Shown piece by piece: positions 35,495-44,165 of a DNA stretch of 64,000 nt. Origin of the DNA: Bacillota bacterium (GTDB taxonomy: Bacteria; Bacillota; Clostridia; Oscillospirales; Acutalibacteraceae); the NCBI GenBank assembly GCA_023410445.1, contig JAEYPT010000006.1:62001-126000 (forward strand), in the 5' to 3' direction. The translations under genes and the position numbers were made by a program. The notes below the pieces were generated by a model. The model worked only from the letters and a program-made list of their open reading frames with translations. It was not told the origin of the DNA and ran no database searches. Each line of letters starts with the position of its first letter. Within the stretch, counting starts at the first letter, position 1.

Positions 35495-37172
35495 CTTCCC
35501 CTCTCAACCAGGTCCGGATCAGCTGAGCTGCAATCTCAGGATTCTGCGAGGAAAACTCCTGCAGGTCCTCTTTGATTTGATCTTCCTGACTGTTCTTGGA
35601 GTTGCGGATGTCCTGAATTGATTCCTTCGGCAGCATGGATCTTCCTTCTCCCATTGCTTCTTCGTCCGAAAGTTCCCCTTCTTCGCCTTCCAGAGGATAC
35701 TCGCCGTCCTCGTCGGACGCACCAAGGCCCTCCAGATCGACCGCTTCACCCTGACCGAGTCTTGCCGCCAGTTCAGAAGCGCGCCGGCTCCGTTTGCGGG
35801 CAGCCAGCACAACCGCAAGGATGCCGAGCAGGAGCAGCACCCCTCCCGCGATAATAATAAGGAGCATTGGGAAGGAGGCATTACTGCCCGCTGGAGAAGC
35901 GTTCGCCGGCTGTGCGGAGCTTGCGACCGTATTGACAACGACCTTTACCTTGCTTGCATCCACTCCAGAGGCATTCGCCACCAGCGCCGTCAGGTCCTGC
36001 TTCTGCTGATCCGTCATGGAAGCGGAGGAATTGACGATCACGGAAACCGTCATATCATCCAACGCGGCTGCATCACTCTGGATCTGCTCCTCCACCTGAC
36101 TGACCAGGTATTTATAGGATTTGGTGTCCTTTGTGGTAATCAAGTTGCCGTTCACGGTGACGCCCGGATAAGTCGTGGTGCCGTTGTTGTCCGTATTGCT
36201 CTGGCTGCCCGCGACACCGCCCGCGCTGCTGGGGGAACCGGCCGTCTGATCGTGCTGTTCGTCGGACTGGCTGATAATTCCCTTGCCATCGCTGGTAGCG
36301 GGTTTATATGTAACAATATCCTGAATCTTCTTGTCAAGATTCATGTGGCTCTTAACGCTCGCGCTGATGTTGTTTTTTCCATAAGTGGGCGTCAGCAGCG
36401 CCAGAATCTTTCCCTGAACACTGTTTTCCACCTGCTGCTCAATCTTCAGCTTGAATTCCGTCAGATTCATCTGCAGGGTGCCGGAATCCGAACCGGAGGA
36501 GGTAGAACCCAACTCTTCGCCGCTGGTATTGTCAATGACGGCCACGTTGTCCGCCGTAAGATTCGGAACGCTTTTTGAAACCAGCTGCTTGATGCCGTTT
36601 ACCTGGCTATTACTCAGCTTTTCCCCGTCCTTGAGGTGAACGGCAACCGAGGCGGTAGCCTTTTCGGTTTTATCATCCCAGGCATAGGTGTTCTGGTCGG
36701 GCAGGCTGATGGTCACATAAGCTTTATCAATTGGACCAAGTGTCTGGATTACCGCTTCCAGGCGCTCGTTCATCTGGTATTTTTCCAGGATTTTTTCTTC
36801 CGAATCCGTCGTCATTATGCCGACATTCTTAGTAAAAAAGTCGTAGTTTGGCGCCGTTTTGGGGTGGCCCTCGTTTGCCAGCTGCATGCGAAGGGCATTT
36901 TCCTTTTCGGTGGGAACGTAAATCGTGCCGTTTTCTTCCTTGTAGGAGACTCCCTGACTGCTCAGTTCCGTCATAACCTCAACCGCTTCGCTGTGGTCAA
37001 GGCCCGGGTAGAGGACGACATACTGCGTGCGGTTCATCAGCAGGCCCAGCACCACGGCAATCACAACGATGCCGCCGAGAGCAATCAGAATAATTCTTTT
37101 GGTCTTCCCTGCAAGATTCGACCAGAAATTTACGATCGGTTCAATAATCTTACTCAAACGTTCATTTATCAT
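35478..37172 (-). CDS. fliF: Flagellar MS-ring protein FliF
   Basis: The 564 residues carry two membrane segments (about 25-45 and 432-455), periplasmic YscJ-like ring-building domains (LYPGLDHSEAVEVMTELSSQGVSYKEE), a variable Ser/Gly-rich insertion (about 295-330), and an acidic C-terminal cytoplasmic tail that binds FliG (RTWLRGEDDN). It lies between fliE and fliG, as usual. Confidence 0.97.
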   Translation of the reverse strand: MINERLSKIIEPIVNFWSNLAGKTKRIILIALGGIVVIAVVLGLLMNRTQYVVLYPGLDHSEAVEVMTELSSQGVSYKEENGTIYVPTEKENALRMQLANEGHPKTAPNYDFFTKNVGIMTTDSEEKILEKYQMNERLEAVIQTLGPIDKAYVTISLPDQNTYAWDDKTEKATASVAVHLKDGEKLSNSQVNGIKQLVSKSVPNLTADNVAVIDNTSGEELGSTSSGSDSGTLQMNLTEFKLKIEQQVENSVQGKILALLTPTYGKNNISASVKSHMNLDKKIQDIVTYKPATSDGKGIISQSDEQHDQTAGSPSSAGGVAGSQSNTDNNGTTTYPGVTVNGNLITTKDTKSYKYLVSQVEEQIQSDAAALDDMTVSVIVNSSASMTDQQKQDLTALVANASGVDASKVKVVVNTVASSAQPANASPAGSNASFPMLLIIIAGGVLLLLGILAVVLAARKRSRRASELAARLGQGEAVDLEGLGASDEDGEYPLEGEEGELSDEEAMGEGRSMLPKESIQDIRNSKNSQEDQIKEDLQEFSSQNPEIAAQLIRTWLRGEDDNRG

Positions 37173-37206
37173 GCTGCTGCGTTATCCGCCCTTTACAAGA
37201 GTCTTA

Positions 37207-37512
37207 TCAAACGCCCATCCTCATCACTTCGTTATAGGCATCCAGCACCTTGTCGCGAAGCTGAACCAAAAGGTCAACGGAAAGGCTGGCCTTCTGAGAG
37301 GCGATTACAACATCGTGCAGATTGTCGGTCTGCCCGGTGGCGAGTTTATAAACTTCGCTGTTCACATTCGCATCCGTCTGCTTTACATTATTGACCGCAT
37401 CCTCGAACATGGACTGAAAGGGCAGTGCGGGCGACGAAGAGCCCCCCGCGGAGACGCCTTTCGCTTCCTCCGGAAGCAGGGTTTTGGCCGCTTCAGAAAT
37501 CGGCAGGATCAT
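37207..37512 (-). CDS. fliE: MS-ring/rod junction protein FliE
   Basis: The 101 residues include the FliE C-terminal signature (VVIASQKASLSVDLLVQLRDKVLDAYNEVMRMGV). FliE links the MS ring to the rod and is exported early. flgB-flgC-fliE order is canonical; flgC ends 6 bases upstream. Confidence 0.95.
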   Translation of the reverse strand: MILPISEAAKTLLPEEAKGVSAGGSSSPALPFQSMFEDAVNNVKQTDANVNSEVYKLATGQTDNLHDVVIASQKASLSVDLLVQLRDKVLDAYNEVMRMGV

Positions 37513-37518
37513 ACTTCA

Positions 37519-37983
37519 TCACTTTCCCATCTCCAGCGCTTTGCTGGCCATTGTTTTAACCGCGTTGAATGCGTTAAGATTTGCCGAATAGGCTCTTGAA
37601 ACCGACATCATGTCAAGGGTTTCCTTTACAATGTCGACATTCGGCTTCTGCACATACCCCTGAGCGTTGGCATCCGGACTGGAAGGGTCGTAAACCTGAG
37701 TGAACGGAGTCGGATCATCCACAATTGCGGAAACCTTGACCCCGCCGAACTGATTGGAAGGATCGGACGAAGAAGCAGACATCTCATTGTCGAGCATAGA
37801 CTGAAAGGAAGAGTCCCCCTGCTGAGTCTGCGGCTCGTAAACAACCAGCTTCCTGCGGTAGGGGCCGCCCTTTACCGTGCGGGTGGTTTCGGCATTGGAG
37901 ATATTTTCCGAGATAACGTCCATTCTGAGACGGCTTGCCGTCAGAGCGGAACCGCTGATATCCATGGAGCTGAGAAAAGGCAT
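37519..37983 (-). CDS. flgC: Flagellar rod protein FlgC
   Basis: The 154 residues begin with MPFLSSMDISGSALTASRLRMDVISENISNAETTRT and end with MMSVSRAYSANLNAFNAVKTMASKALEMGK, both FlgC signatures. It is a proximal rod subunit, second gene of the operon. Confidence 0.97.
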   Translation of the reverse strand: MPFLSSMDISGSALTASRLRMDVISENISNAETTRTVKGGPYRRKLVVYEPQTQQGDSSFQSMLDNEMSASSSDPSNQFGGVKVSAIVDDPTPFTQVYDPSSPDANAQGYVQKPNVDIVKETLDMMSVSRAYSANLNAFNAVKTMASKALEMGK

Positions 37984-38004
37984 AACGTTTCCCCCGTTTC
38001 AGAT

Positions 38005-38382
38005 TTATTTTGTACCGATCGCTGTTTTGAGCCGAGCAAAGGAATCCGAAAGCTGCTGGAGTGAATAACTGTAATTCAACTGCGTGCGAGCAAGGTTTAT
38101 GCCCTCTTTTTCCAGATCCACGCCGTTTCCGTCCGCGCGGTAAACGTCCTGCAATTCCTCTGTCACGGGCTGAACGTCCTCCAGCCCCTGAACGGTCTCC
38201 TCCGTCGTTCTGGACGGATCGGAAACCTGCTCGCGGAGCAGATCTTCAAACGAAACAGATTTGCTCTTATAACCCGGGGTTTCAAAATTAGCCATATTGT
38301 TTGAAATTGCGCGCTGTCTCGTCCAAAGACCGTCCAGGTCTTTTTGGAGAAGCGTCATGGGAATGCTGTCCATCCAATCCAT
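38005..38382 (-). CDS. flgB: Flagellar rod protein FlgB
   Basis: The 125 residues match FlgB (LWTRQRAISNNMANFETPGYKSKSVSFEDLL; NLARTQLNYSYSLQQLSDSFARLKTAI). It is the first gene of the fla/che operon. ATG with GGGAGG upstream, about 85 bases after a sigma-A promoter. FlgB is a proximal rod subunit. Confidence 0.97.
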   Translation of the reverse strand: MDWMDSIPMTLLQKDLDGLWTRQRAISNNMANFETPGYKSKSVSFEDLLREQVSDPSRTTEETVQGLEDVQPVTEELQDVYRADGNGVDLEKEGINLARTQLNYSYSLQQLSDSFARLKTAIGTK

Positions 38383-38434
38383 CTGTTTAGCCTCCCGAAA
38401 AATTCTGAATCCGTTTCCTCATGTGGCCGGGCTT

Positions 38435-38455
38435 CACATTTTCAGCAAAAATGTG
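38435..38455 (-). other. Leader hairpin of the fla/che operon
   Basis: CACATTTT and AAAATGTG pair around a 5-base loop near the predicted 5' end of the operon mRNA. It is too small to be a c-di-GMP riboswitch. It may stabilise the 5' end or bind a regulator (inference). Confidence 0.5.
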
Positions 38456-38471
38456 TTACATATTTATGTAT

Positions 38472-38500
38472 ATTATCATACAAGAGGTGCCAAAAGTCAA
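38472..38500 (-). promoter_or_regulatory. Sigma-A promoter of the fla/che operon
   Basis: Minus-strand TTGACT, 17 bases, GATAAT, in an AT-rich intergenic stretch (38383-38775) that also holds the divergent flgM promoter. No other promoter of comparable strength precedes flgB. Confidence 0.75.
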
Positions 38501-38727
38501 CATTTTTCGATACAAGGTTCGTTTAAAATTTGACGGTATTATGCATAATCATTTCAAATAATTCTATTACGTTTTATATATTATGTATAATTGATTCTTT
38601 ATTTTAATGTTTAGTCACATATAATGGTCATATTGTTCTGCATTCTTTATTATTTATAGTCTATTGTCACAAAATCTACTGGCAGTGTTTTCAGAAACGA
38701 AATATCCGGAATTCGAAAAACCACCGC

Positions 38728-38754
38728 TAAACTTTCGGGAACTCGTGCCGATAT
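38728..38754 (+). promoter_or_regulatory. Perfect SigD promoter of flgM-flgN-flgK-flgL
   Basis: TAAA, exactly 15 bases, GCCGATAT: identical to the sigma-D consensus. The predicted transcription start (about 38761) lies downstream of an in-frame ATG at 38758, which rules that ATG out as the flgM start. The rest of the 38383-38775 interval is AT-rich and shows no gene. Confidence 0.93.
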
Positions 38755-38775
38755 AAAATGCGAGGTGAATGGAAT

Positions 38776-39105
38776 ATGATGATAAAGAAAGCAGGGTTTT
38801 CAATGAGCCCCCTTTCCGATATTCGCCTGCAAAGCGGCAACACGAAGGAAGCATCGACAAAGCAGAGCGCTTCTTTTGCGAGTGCGCTGCAGCAAACCGG
38901 GGCGGCACGGAAGGACACCATCGAGTTGACACAGCATGCGGACGACGGCTCTGCCGTTCTTTCGGAGGCGCTCAACACGGTCGTGGATCAGCTGAATCAA
39001 AGTGCGGACCCTGCCCGGCTTGAGCAATTAAGATCAAGCATCAGCGCGGGAGGCTATCCGTTCTCTTCGGACAGGATAGCGCGAATTCTCCTGCTGGACG
39101 AATAA
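38776..39105 (+). CDS. flgM: Anti-sigma-28 factor FlgM
   Basis: FlgM holds SigD inactive until it is exported through the finished hook. The 109 residues end with the FlgM helix pattern RLEQLRSSISAGGYPFSSDRIARILLLDE. The N-terminal half is polar and probably disordered, as in the family. The start is one of two adjacent ATGs after GAGGTG; an upstream ATG would precede the predicted transcription start. Being under SigD itself, it forms a negative feedback loop. Confidence 0.93.
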   Translation: MMIKKAGFSMSPLSDIRLQSGNTKEASTKQSASFASALQQTGAARKDTIELTQHADDGSAVLSEALNTVVDQLNQSADPARLEQLRSSISAGGYPFSSDRIARILLLDE

Positions 39106-39135
39106 ATTCTGTCGGTATTGAACGGGGGTAAGTTT

Positions 39136-39618
39136 ATGCTCGACTCCGGTACCGCCCGGAACCTTACGGCATTGTTTGAAACAATGCTGGAATTCTACCA
39201 AAAATTCCTTGCTATGGAACAGGAAAAGCTGGACGTTCTGAAAAAGGGTCAGCTCGAAGCACTTGACCCGCTTCTCCGCAGGGAGCAGGCTTTCGTACTT
39301 CGCGCAAAAGGACTGGAACTTGACCGGCAGCATCTGCTGGAAGGCACCGAAAACTCCAAGGCTACCTTCCGCGAGCTGCTGAAGCTGTTCGTTCCGGAGG
39401 AACGCGAAAAGCCGCAAAAGCTTTATGGGGAACTTTCAGCCGTGATCAACCGGCTGCAGAAAGTCAGTTCAGACAGTGAACGTTTGCTGCAGATCAAATC
39501 TCTCCGGGCTGCCGCGGTCCTGAACAAGCTGGAAAACGACCCGAAGCTGCGGCAAATCTATAATGAAAAGCTAAACAAAACAAAGCCGGACCGGCCTGTT
39601 TTCTCAGAAAAAATATAA
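39136..39618 (+). CDS. flgN: Hook-associated protein chaperone FlgN
   Basis: The 160 residues are largely coiled-coil (LTALFETMLEFYQKFLAMEQEKLDVLKKGQLEALDPLLRREQAF), the FlgN pattern. FlgN escorts FlgK and FlgL to the export gate, and both follow in the operon. I chose the ATG with GGGGG upstream over an in-frame TTG six codons earlier. Confidence 0.9.
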   Translation: MLDSGTARNLTALFETMLEFYQKFLAMEQEKLDVLKKGQLEALDPLLRREQAFVLRAKGLELDRQHLLEGTENSKATFRELLKLFVPEEREKPQKLYGELSAVINRLQKVSSDSERLLQIKSLRAAAVLNKLENDPKLRQIYNEKLNKTKPDRPVFSEKI

Positions 39619-39630
39619 CGGGGTGTGAAC

Positions 39631-41559
39631 ATGAGTTCAACTTTCAGCGGTCTATATATTGGAAAAAGCGGTGTGCAGGCTGCGCGCGCAGCCCTGAACA
39701 TCACCGGTCAGAACATGACGAACGCCCAGACAGACGGATATACCCGCCAACGGGTAGATCAGTCCGCTCTTTCTCCCGCCGCTATGAACATGCTCTACGC
39801 GGCGGCGGCCGGGAGTTACACCGGTCAGGGAACCGGGATTACCGGAATCGAGCAGCTGCGGGACCAGTTCCTCGACAGTGAATATCGGACGCAGTATGCG
39901 GTTTCCGGCAGCACTACAACACAGGTGAACGCCTTGAAGGATATTGAGACCGCTCTGGATGAATCCACTTCAGACGGCGTCAGCGCCGCGTTCAGCAATC
40001 TGGTAAAACAGATGGAAGGGCTGACGTCCAGCGGCAGCAGCACCACCTTTACGGAAAGCACGCTCAAAGAGGCTGCCTCCCTGTTCGCAACGAAGCTGAA
40101 CATCGCCTCCGGGGATATCGATACGGTCTGGAAACAGCAGTATAATTACCTGTCGACTTATGGATCGGACAAGGTCAACACGCTTTTAAAATCGATTGCG
40201 GGCCTGAGTGATACGATCAGCAGCGCCCAGATTTCCGGCCAGCCGGCGCTCGAACTTCTGGATGAGCGCAACAAAGATCTGGACGAGCTTTCGCAGTATG
40301 TGAGCATTAAAACGGTGGAAAGCAGTACCGACGTAGGGTCCGGCAAATCGGTTGAAACGCTTTCCGTTGTTCTGGCAGACTCGAGTGGAAACGCCCTGAC
40401 CGACGCGAACGGCGATCCTTACCGCCTGGTGGACGGCAACAAATTTTCCAAGTTTACCGTCTCCTCCGACGGTTTTCAGGAAGACGGCGTCACTCCCAAG
40501 CTGGCTTCTGATCCGTATGATTTCGTGCATATCCGTTTGAGTGGCTTGACCGGAGACGGTAAAAATTTCAACGCAATTTCGGGTGCGATCGCGACGAAAG
40601 CGGACGGAACCCTTTCCGTAACCGGCACTTCCACCTACGACTTTTCGGGAACCGCAGTCTCCGTCACCACGTCAACCGGTGATACGATTCCGGCCCTTCA
40701 AAAAGAGTTTCAGACCGCTTTGGACGCTGCGGGCCTTGGAGTAAAGGTCGGTGTTACAAGCGACGGCAAACAGTTGACCTTCAACAAAACAGACGGTACT
40801 TCCCTCTCCGTTTCCCTTCATACCGGTTCGCCAAAAGACGTTCTTGGTCTCGGGGCAACCACCTCTTCTTCCACCGATGTCAGCAAAGCCAATTCCCTTC
40901 TTCAAAGCGGAGAGCTGAGCGGATACCTGAAGCTGCTCAATCAGAGCGGGGAATTCGACGCGTCCGCCGATTATCGGGGAGTCGGGTATTACCGGCAGAT
41001 GCTGGACACGGTGGCTAAGAATTTTGCCACCGTTCTGAACAAACTGAACAGCACCAACGATGCGCAGGATAACAAGCCGCTGTTTACGGATTCCTCCAAC
41101 GGAACCAGCAACATCAATGCCGGAAACATCCGAATCGCTTCAGCTTGGGTCAGCGGATACCTGACTACCTCCAAGGATGTTGCGAATGCCGGCGACAGCA
41201 AAGCCGGTTCGAACACCAACATTACGGCAATGCTGACTGCCCTGACCACTTCAAAATATACGCTGAGTTCTCCCCACTGCAGCGATCTGTTCACGGGAAC
41301 GGTACAGGAATCCGTATCCAATATTTCGCTGACTTTGGGCCAGGATATCGACAGCGTTCAGAGTCAGGACGACACCAATGCGAATCAGCTCAACAACATT
41401 GAAACCCGTCGGCAAGCCCTTTCCTCGGTAGACATCAACGAGGAAGCGATCAACCTTACCGTATATAATCAGGCTCTCACGGCCGCCGCCCGGTTTACCA
41501 CTACGGTGGACGAATGCCTGTCTACGATCATCAACAATATGGGCGTGGCCGGAAAATGA
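39631..41559 (+). CDS. flgK: Hook-filament junction protein FlgK
   Basis: FlgK (HAP1) joins hook to filament. The 642 residues show the N-terminal helix (SGLYIGKSGVQAARAALNITGQNMTNAQTDGYTRQRV) and the C-terminal region (INEEAINLTVYNQALTAAARFTTTVDECLSTIINNMG). Two cysteines are present late in the protein. The central domain contains internal low-complexity Ser/Thr/Asp segments. ATG after GGGGTG. Follows flgN by 12 bases. Confidence 0.96.
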   Translation: MSSTFSGLYIGKSGVQAARAALNITGQNMTNAQTDGYTRQRVDQSALSPAAMNMLYAAAAGSYTGQGTGITGIEQLRDQFLDSEYRTQYAVSGSTTTQVNALKDIETALDESTSDGVSAAFSNLVKQMEGLTSSGSSTTFTESTLKEAASLFATKLNIASGDIDTVWKQQYNYLSTYGSDKVNTLLKSIAGLSDTISSAQISGQPALELLDERNKDLDELSQYVSIKTVESSTDVGSGKSVETLSVVLADSSGNALTDANGDPYRLVDGNKFSKFTVSSDGFQEDGVTPKLASDPYDFVHIRLSGLTGDGKNFNAISGAIATKADGTLSVTGTSTYDFSGTAVSVTTSTGDTIPALQKEFQTALDAAGLGVKVGVTSDGKQLTFNKTDGTSLSVSLHTGSPKDVLGLGATTSSSTDVSKANSLLQSGELSGYLKLLNQSGEFDASADYRGVGYYRQMLDTVAKNFATVLNKLNSTNDAQDNKPLFTDSSNGTSNINAGNIRIASAWVSGYLTTSKDVANAGDSKAGSNTNITAMLTALTTSKYTLSSPHCSDLFTGTVQESVSNISLTLGQDIDSVQSQDDTNANQLNNIETRRQALSSVDINEEAINLTVYNQALTAAARFTTTVDECLSTIINNMGVAGK

Positions 41560-41590
41560 TTGATTCCGCACGCGGCAGGAGGTTAAAAGC

Positions 41591-42976
41591 ATGAGCATCC
41601 GAATTACAACTTCTATGATTGCCAGCGGGTACAGCAGCAACCTGAACCAATCCAGGAACGACCTGAGCAGAGCGATGAGAAAAGCCTATACCTACCGTGC
41701 ATTTGATCAGGTCTCCGATGACCCATTCGCTGCCGGACAGACCTTTCAGGTCCGCCGGGCGACCGATTTGAATGAAGATTATCAATCCAACCTCGACAAC
41801 GTGCAGGGCGCCGTCACGACGGCTGAAAGTACCCTGAGGGATGTTTACAACATCATGTCAAATGCAGACAGTTCTTCTACCTCCGCCCTTCAGGCTATCA
41901 CCGCGGGGCTCAACGGCAGCATGAGTGCCGATAACCGCAAGCAGATCGCAACAGAGCTTACCAACATGAGGGACTCCATTCTTGCCGATATGAATCAGGA
42001 ATATGCGGACGAGTACCTGTTTTCCGGTGCGGGCACTTCTCAGGCTCCCTTCACCGTAGATGCGAAAGGAAATTTACTATACCGCGGGATCAACGTAGAT
42101 ACGGGTGAGAACACGAACGGCGCTTCTGCATCCATTCAGTATAGCTATGGCGGTTCCCAGAAGACCATGCAGATCAATTTTGGAACTGGTGTCGGAAAGC
42201 AGCTTGACGGTTACACGATCCAGCTGAACGTAGCCGGCTCCTCCTTCGGAACAAGCCTCAGCGGTCATACACTGACGGTAAACGTTCCCACCGGCAAAAC
42301 GAAAAACGACCTTGAAAACTACATGAAAAGCTCTTCTTTTCAAAGCGATCTGGCAAGCGCTATCCCAGGATTTACCGGCAGTACAAGCGGTGTTACGATC
42401 GACAATCTCTCGGAGGTCGGCGGCGACGCTGTTCAGAGCAGTACGGGCGGCGGCTCTATCTCCAGCTTTGTCAACCTGAGCGACCTCTCAAACGAAAAAG
42501 TCTACGTGGACGTCGGGCTCGGTCTGAAAACCGCGGCGGACGGAAGCATCGTTGACCAAACTGCTTACAACTCCGCTCTGCCGGGAATCAATTTTCTCGG
42601 ATACGGCACGGATAAAGACGGCACATCCAAAAATATTTATAACATACTGACCAAAATGGCGAATGTTTTCAGCAACAACAGCGACGCAGGTTCGATCAAG
42701 GCTGCAATGGCGCCCTACACGACCGCTTTTTCCAACGCTATGACCAATTTTGCAAACCAGCAGGCGGATGTCGGCTCCAAAATGAATTTCCTTACCTCTA
42801 CGGACAACTTCCTGACAGATGCCAACACCAATCTGCAGACGAAGGATGAACAGGTGGAATTCGTCGATCCTTCCTCCGCTATAGTGAGCTATTACATGCA
42901 GCAGTACAGCTATCAGGCCGCGATTCATACAGGGAACAGCCTCATGCAGCCGACTCTGCTTGACTTCATGAAATGA
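41591..42976 (+). CDS. flgL: Hook-filament junction protein FlgL
   Basis: FlgL (HAP3) is the second junction protein. The 461 residues start with a flagellin-like helix (SSNLNQSRNDLSRAMRKAYTYRAFDQVSDDPFAAGQTFQVR) and end with VSYYMQQYSYQAAIHTGNSLMQPTLLDFMK. It is larger than the roughly 300 residues of many FlgL proteins because of an insert (about 155-330). ATG with AGGAGG. The stop overlaps the next small gene. Confidence 0.95.
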   Translation: MSIRITTSMIASGYSSNLNQSRNDLSRAMRKAYTYRAFDQVSDDPFAAGQTFQVRRATDLNEDYQSNLDNVQGAVTTAESTLRDVYNIMSNADSSSTSALQAITAGLNGSMSADNRKQIATELTNMRDSILADMNQEYADEYLFSGAGTSQAPFTVDAKGNLLYRGINVDTGENTNGASASIQYSYGGSQKTMQINFGTGVGKQLDGYTIQLNVAGSSFGTSLSGHTLTVNVPTGKTKNDLENYMKSSSFQSDLASAIPGFTGSTSGVTIDNLSEVGGDAVQSSTGGGSISSFVNLSDLSNEKVYVDVGLGLKTAADGSIVDQTAYNSALPGINFLGYGTDKDGTSKNIYNILTKMANVFSNNSDAGSIKAAMAPYTTAFSNAMTNFANQQADVGSKMNFLTSTDNFLTDANTNLQTKDEQVEFVDPSSAIVSYYMQQYSYQAAIHTGNSLMQPTLLDFMK

Positions 42977-43203
42977 ACGGCCGCGGTGTTCCGGAAATCA
43001 CGGTAACATTTTCGCTGGAACCGCAGCAGCTTCGGCTGCAAAACGCAATCGACCGGCTTCTTTTTGAAATGCGCTTCGGGGGGAACAATCTTTCCGAAGC
43101 GGAACACGGAAACCCGGGGCAAATCCGGCAGTTTCTGAACGCCGCGGAGCACAGCGGTAAACCGGAGCCGCCTCGGCCTGTCCGGCTGAACACGGTTGCT
43201 TAA
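42973..43203 (+). CDS. Small protein of unknown function between flgL and fliW
   Basis: The 76-residue frame starts in a 4-base overlap (ATGA) with flgL, which suggests coupled translation. I do not recognise it. It is soluble-looking: a short beta segment (PEITVTFSLE) and an amphipathic helix (LRLQNAIDRLLFEMRF), then a polar Pro/Glu-rich tail. In Bacillus a different small gene (yviE) occupies this place; no clear similarity is visible. A hairpin follows the stop within 3 bases, making it the last gene before a possible terminator. Confidence 0.6.
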   Translation: MNGRGVPEITVTFSLEPQQLRLQNAIDRLLFEMRFGGNNLSEAEHGNPGQIRQFLNAAEHSGKPEPPRPVRLNTVA

Positions 43204-43205
43204 CA

Positions 43206-43245
43206 GGGGAAAACCGGTTTTGTCGGTTTTCCCCAATTTGTTTTG
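43206..43245 (+). terminator. Probable intrinsic terminator before fliW
   Basis: GGGGAAAACCG and CGGTTTTCCCC pair perfectly around 7 bases, followed by AATTTGTTTT. The U tract is imperfect, so it may be a partial terminator between flgM-flgL and fliW-csrA. Confidence 0.6.
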
Positions 43246-43258
43246 GAAGGAGATTTTC

Positions 43259-43699
43259 ATGGAAAAAACAGCCCATAAGATTCCCGTTCCCGAAAACGAC
43301 CAGCGAATTGTCATCCGGTTTGAGGATGGGATCTACGGCTTTGAAGACATTAAGGATTACGTTCTCCTTCAGGAGGACGATTCTCAGGTGATCTGGACGC
43401 TTCAGGCCGCCTACAGCTCCTGCCCCTCGTTCATCGCAGTGAATCCCTTTCTCCTTCTCAAGGATTACGCGCCTCAACTGACGGAAGAAGATTATCACCG
43501 GCTCGGAGATCCCAAGGAAGAGGACCTGTGTTTTCTTGTGATCGCGATCATCCGCAGGAATCTTCCGGATTCCGCGGTGAACCTCAAAAGCCCTGTCGTG
43601 ATCAACGCCAAAACCAGAACCGGGCGGCAGATCATCATGGAAGATACCGATTACCCAGTGCGGTACCGGCCGTTCGCCGACCGCGCCCGGACGGAATAG
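43259..43699 (+). CDS. fliW: Flagellar assembly factor and CsrA antagonist FliW
   Basis: FliW binds either flagellin or CsrA; when flagellin is exported, free FliW captures CsrA and relieves repression of flagellin translation (established in Bacillus). The 146 residues show the family motifs IRFEDGIYGFEDIKDYVLL, PSFIAVNPFLLLKDY and VVINAKTRTGRQIIMEDTDYPVRY. The ATG has GGAAGGAG; an upstream extension lacks homology. csrA follows 14 bases later and fliC next, the standard module. Confidence 0.95.
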   Translation: MEKTAHKIPVPENDQRIVIRFEDGIYGFEDIKDYVLLQEDDSQVIWTLQAAYSSCPSFIAVNPFLLLKDYAPQLTEEDYHRLGDPKEEDLCFLVIAIIRRNLPDSAVNLKSPVVINAKTRTGRQIIMEDTDYPVRYRPFADRARTE

Positions 43700-43713
43700 G
43701 AGGAGGAAACCCT

Positions 43714-43965
43714 GTGCTGATTGTAACAAGGAAAGAATCCGAATCCATTCTCATCGGAAACGACATCGAGGTGATCGTTACCGATATCGGCGCCGAACGG
43801 GTAAAGATCGGAATCCGGGCACCGAAGGGAATCCCTATTATCCGCCGGGAACTGTTGGAAACCCGGGACATGAACCGGGAAGCGAGCACCCTCTCCGGCC
43901 ACGAAAAGGTAGAGATGCTGAAAGAACTCCTCATTCAGTCCCCGGAAAAGGAAAAAAATAACTGA
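43714..43965 (+). CDS. csrA: Translational regulator CsrA
   Basis: CsrA binds GGA motifs in mRNA leaders and blocks flagellin translation in Bacillus. The 83 residues match CsrA (LIVTRKESESILIGNDIEVIVTDI, VKIGIRAPKGIPIIRREL), slightly longer than enteric CsrA with the C-terminal helix extended as in other Firmicutes. Start GTG with GGAGGAGG, which includes the end of fliW. Its presumed target, the fliC leader, lies immediately downstream. Confidence 0.96.
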   Translation: MLIVTRKESESILIGNDIEVIVTDIGAERVKIGIRAPKGIPIIRRELLETRDMNREASTLSGHEKVEMLKELLIQSPEKEKNN

Positions 43966-43982
43966 AAACCACGAAAAAAGCC

Positions 43983-44009
43983 TAAAGTTTCCGATTGAAA
44001 GAACGATAT
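43983..44009 (+). promoter_or_regulatory. SigD promoter of fliC
   Basis: TAAA, 15 bases, AACGATAT: two mismatches from the -10 consensus, with perfect -35 and spacing. It gives a leader of about 165 bases before fliC. Confidence 0.8.
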
Positions 44010-44019
44010 ATGGTATGAG

Positions 44020-44099
44020 TCCAAGAATGAAGCAGTACGGAAACCGGTGCGGTTTTGCAGGGCCCGCAGGATCGATCCGGGTGCCACAGCCTTCTTGGA
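44020..44099 (+). other. Structured 5' leader domain of fliC (three-helix junction)
   Basis: TCCAAGAA (44020-44027) pairs exactly with TTCTTGGA (44092-44099), closing a domain that contains two further hairpins: AAACCG/CGGTTT (44041-44055, loop GTG) and CCCG/CGGG (44063-44081), whose loop holds AGGA. It starts within a few bases of the predicted transcription start. A regulatory or stabilising role is inferred from structure only; no known riboswitch family is recognised. Confidence 0.6.
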
Positions 44100-44108
44100 A
44101 TAAAAAGC

Positions 44109-44128
44109 AAAGAGAATGGATTCTCTTT
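44109..44128 (+). promoter_or_regulatory. GGA-loop hairpin, likely CsrA binding site
   Basis: AAAGAGAA and TTCTCTTT pair perfectly, presenting TGGA in the loop, as preferred by CsrA. It lies about 50 bases upstream of the fliC start, comparable to the upstream CsrA site in the Bacillus hag leader. Confidence 0.7.
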
Positions 44129-44165
44129 CCCGCGAACGGCGGATACGCTGCGCGGACTAAAATTC

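Noticed and set aside
38383..38471. Possible c-di-GMP riboswitch in the leader of the flgB operon
   Set aside because: The leader is only about 85 bases and lacks the GNRA-loop and receptor helices of the known classes; only a small hairpin is present.
44020..44099. Known c-di-GMP-I riboswitch in the fliC leader
   Set aside because: The fold is a three-way junction, but the conserved core and GAAA tetraloop of that class are not present.
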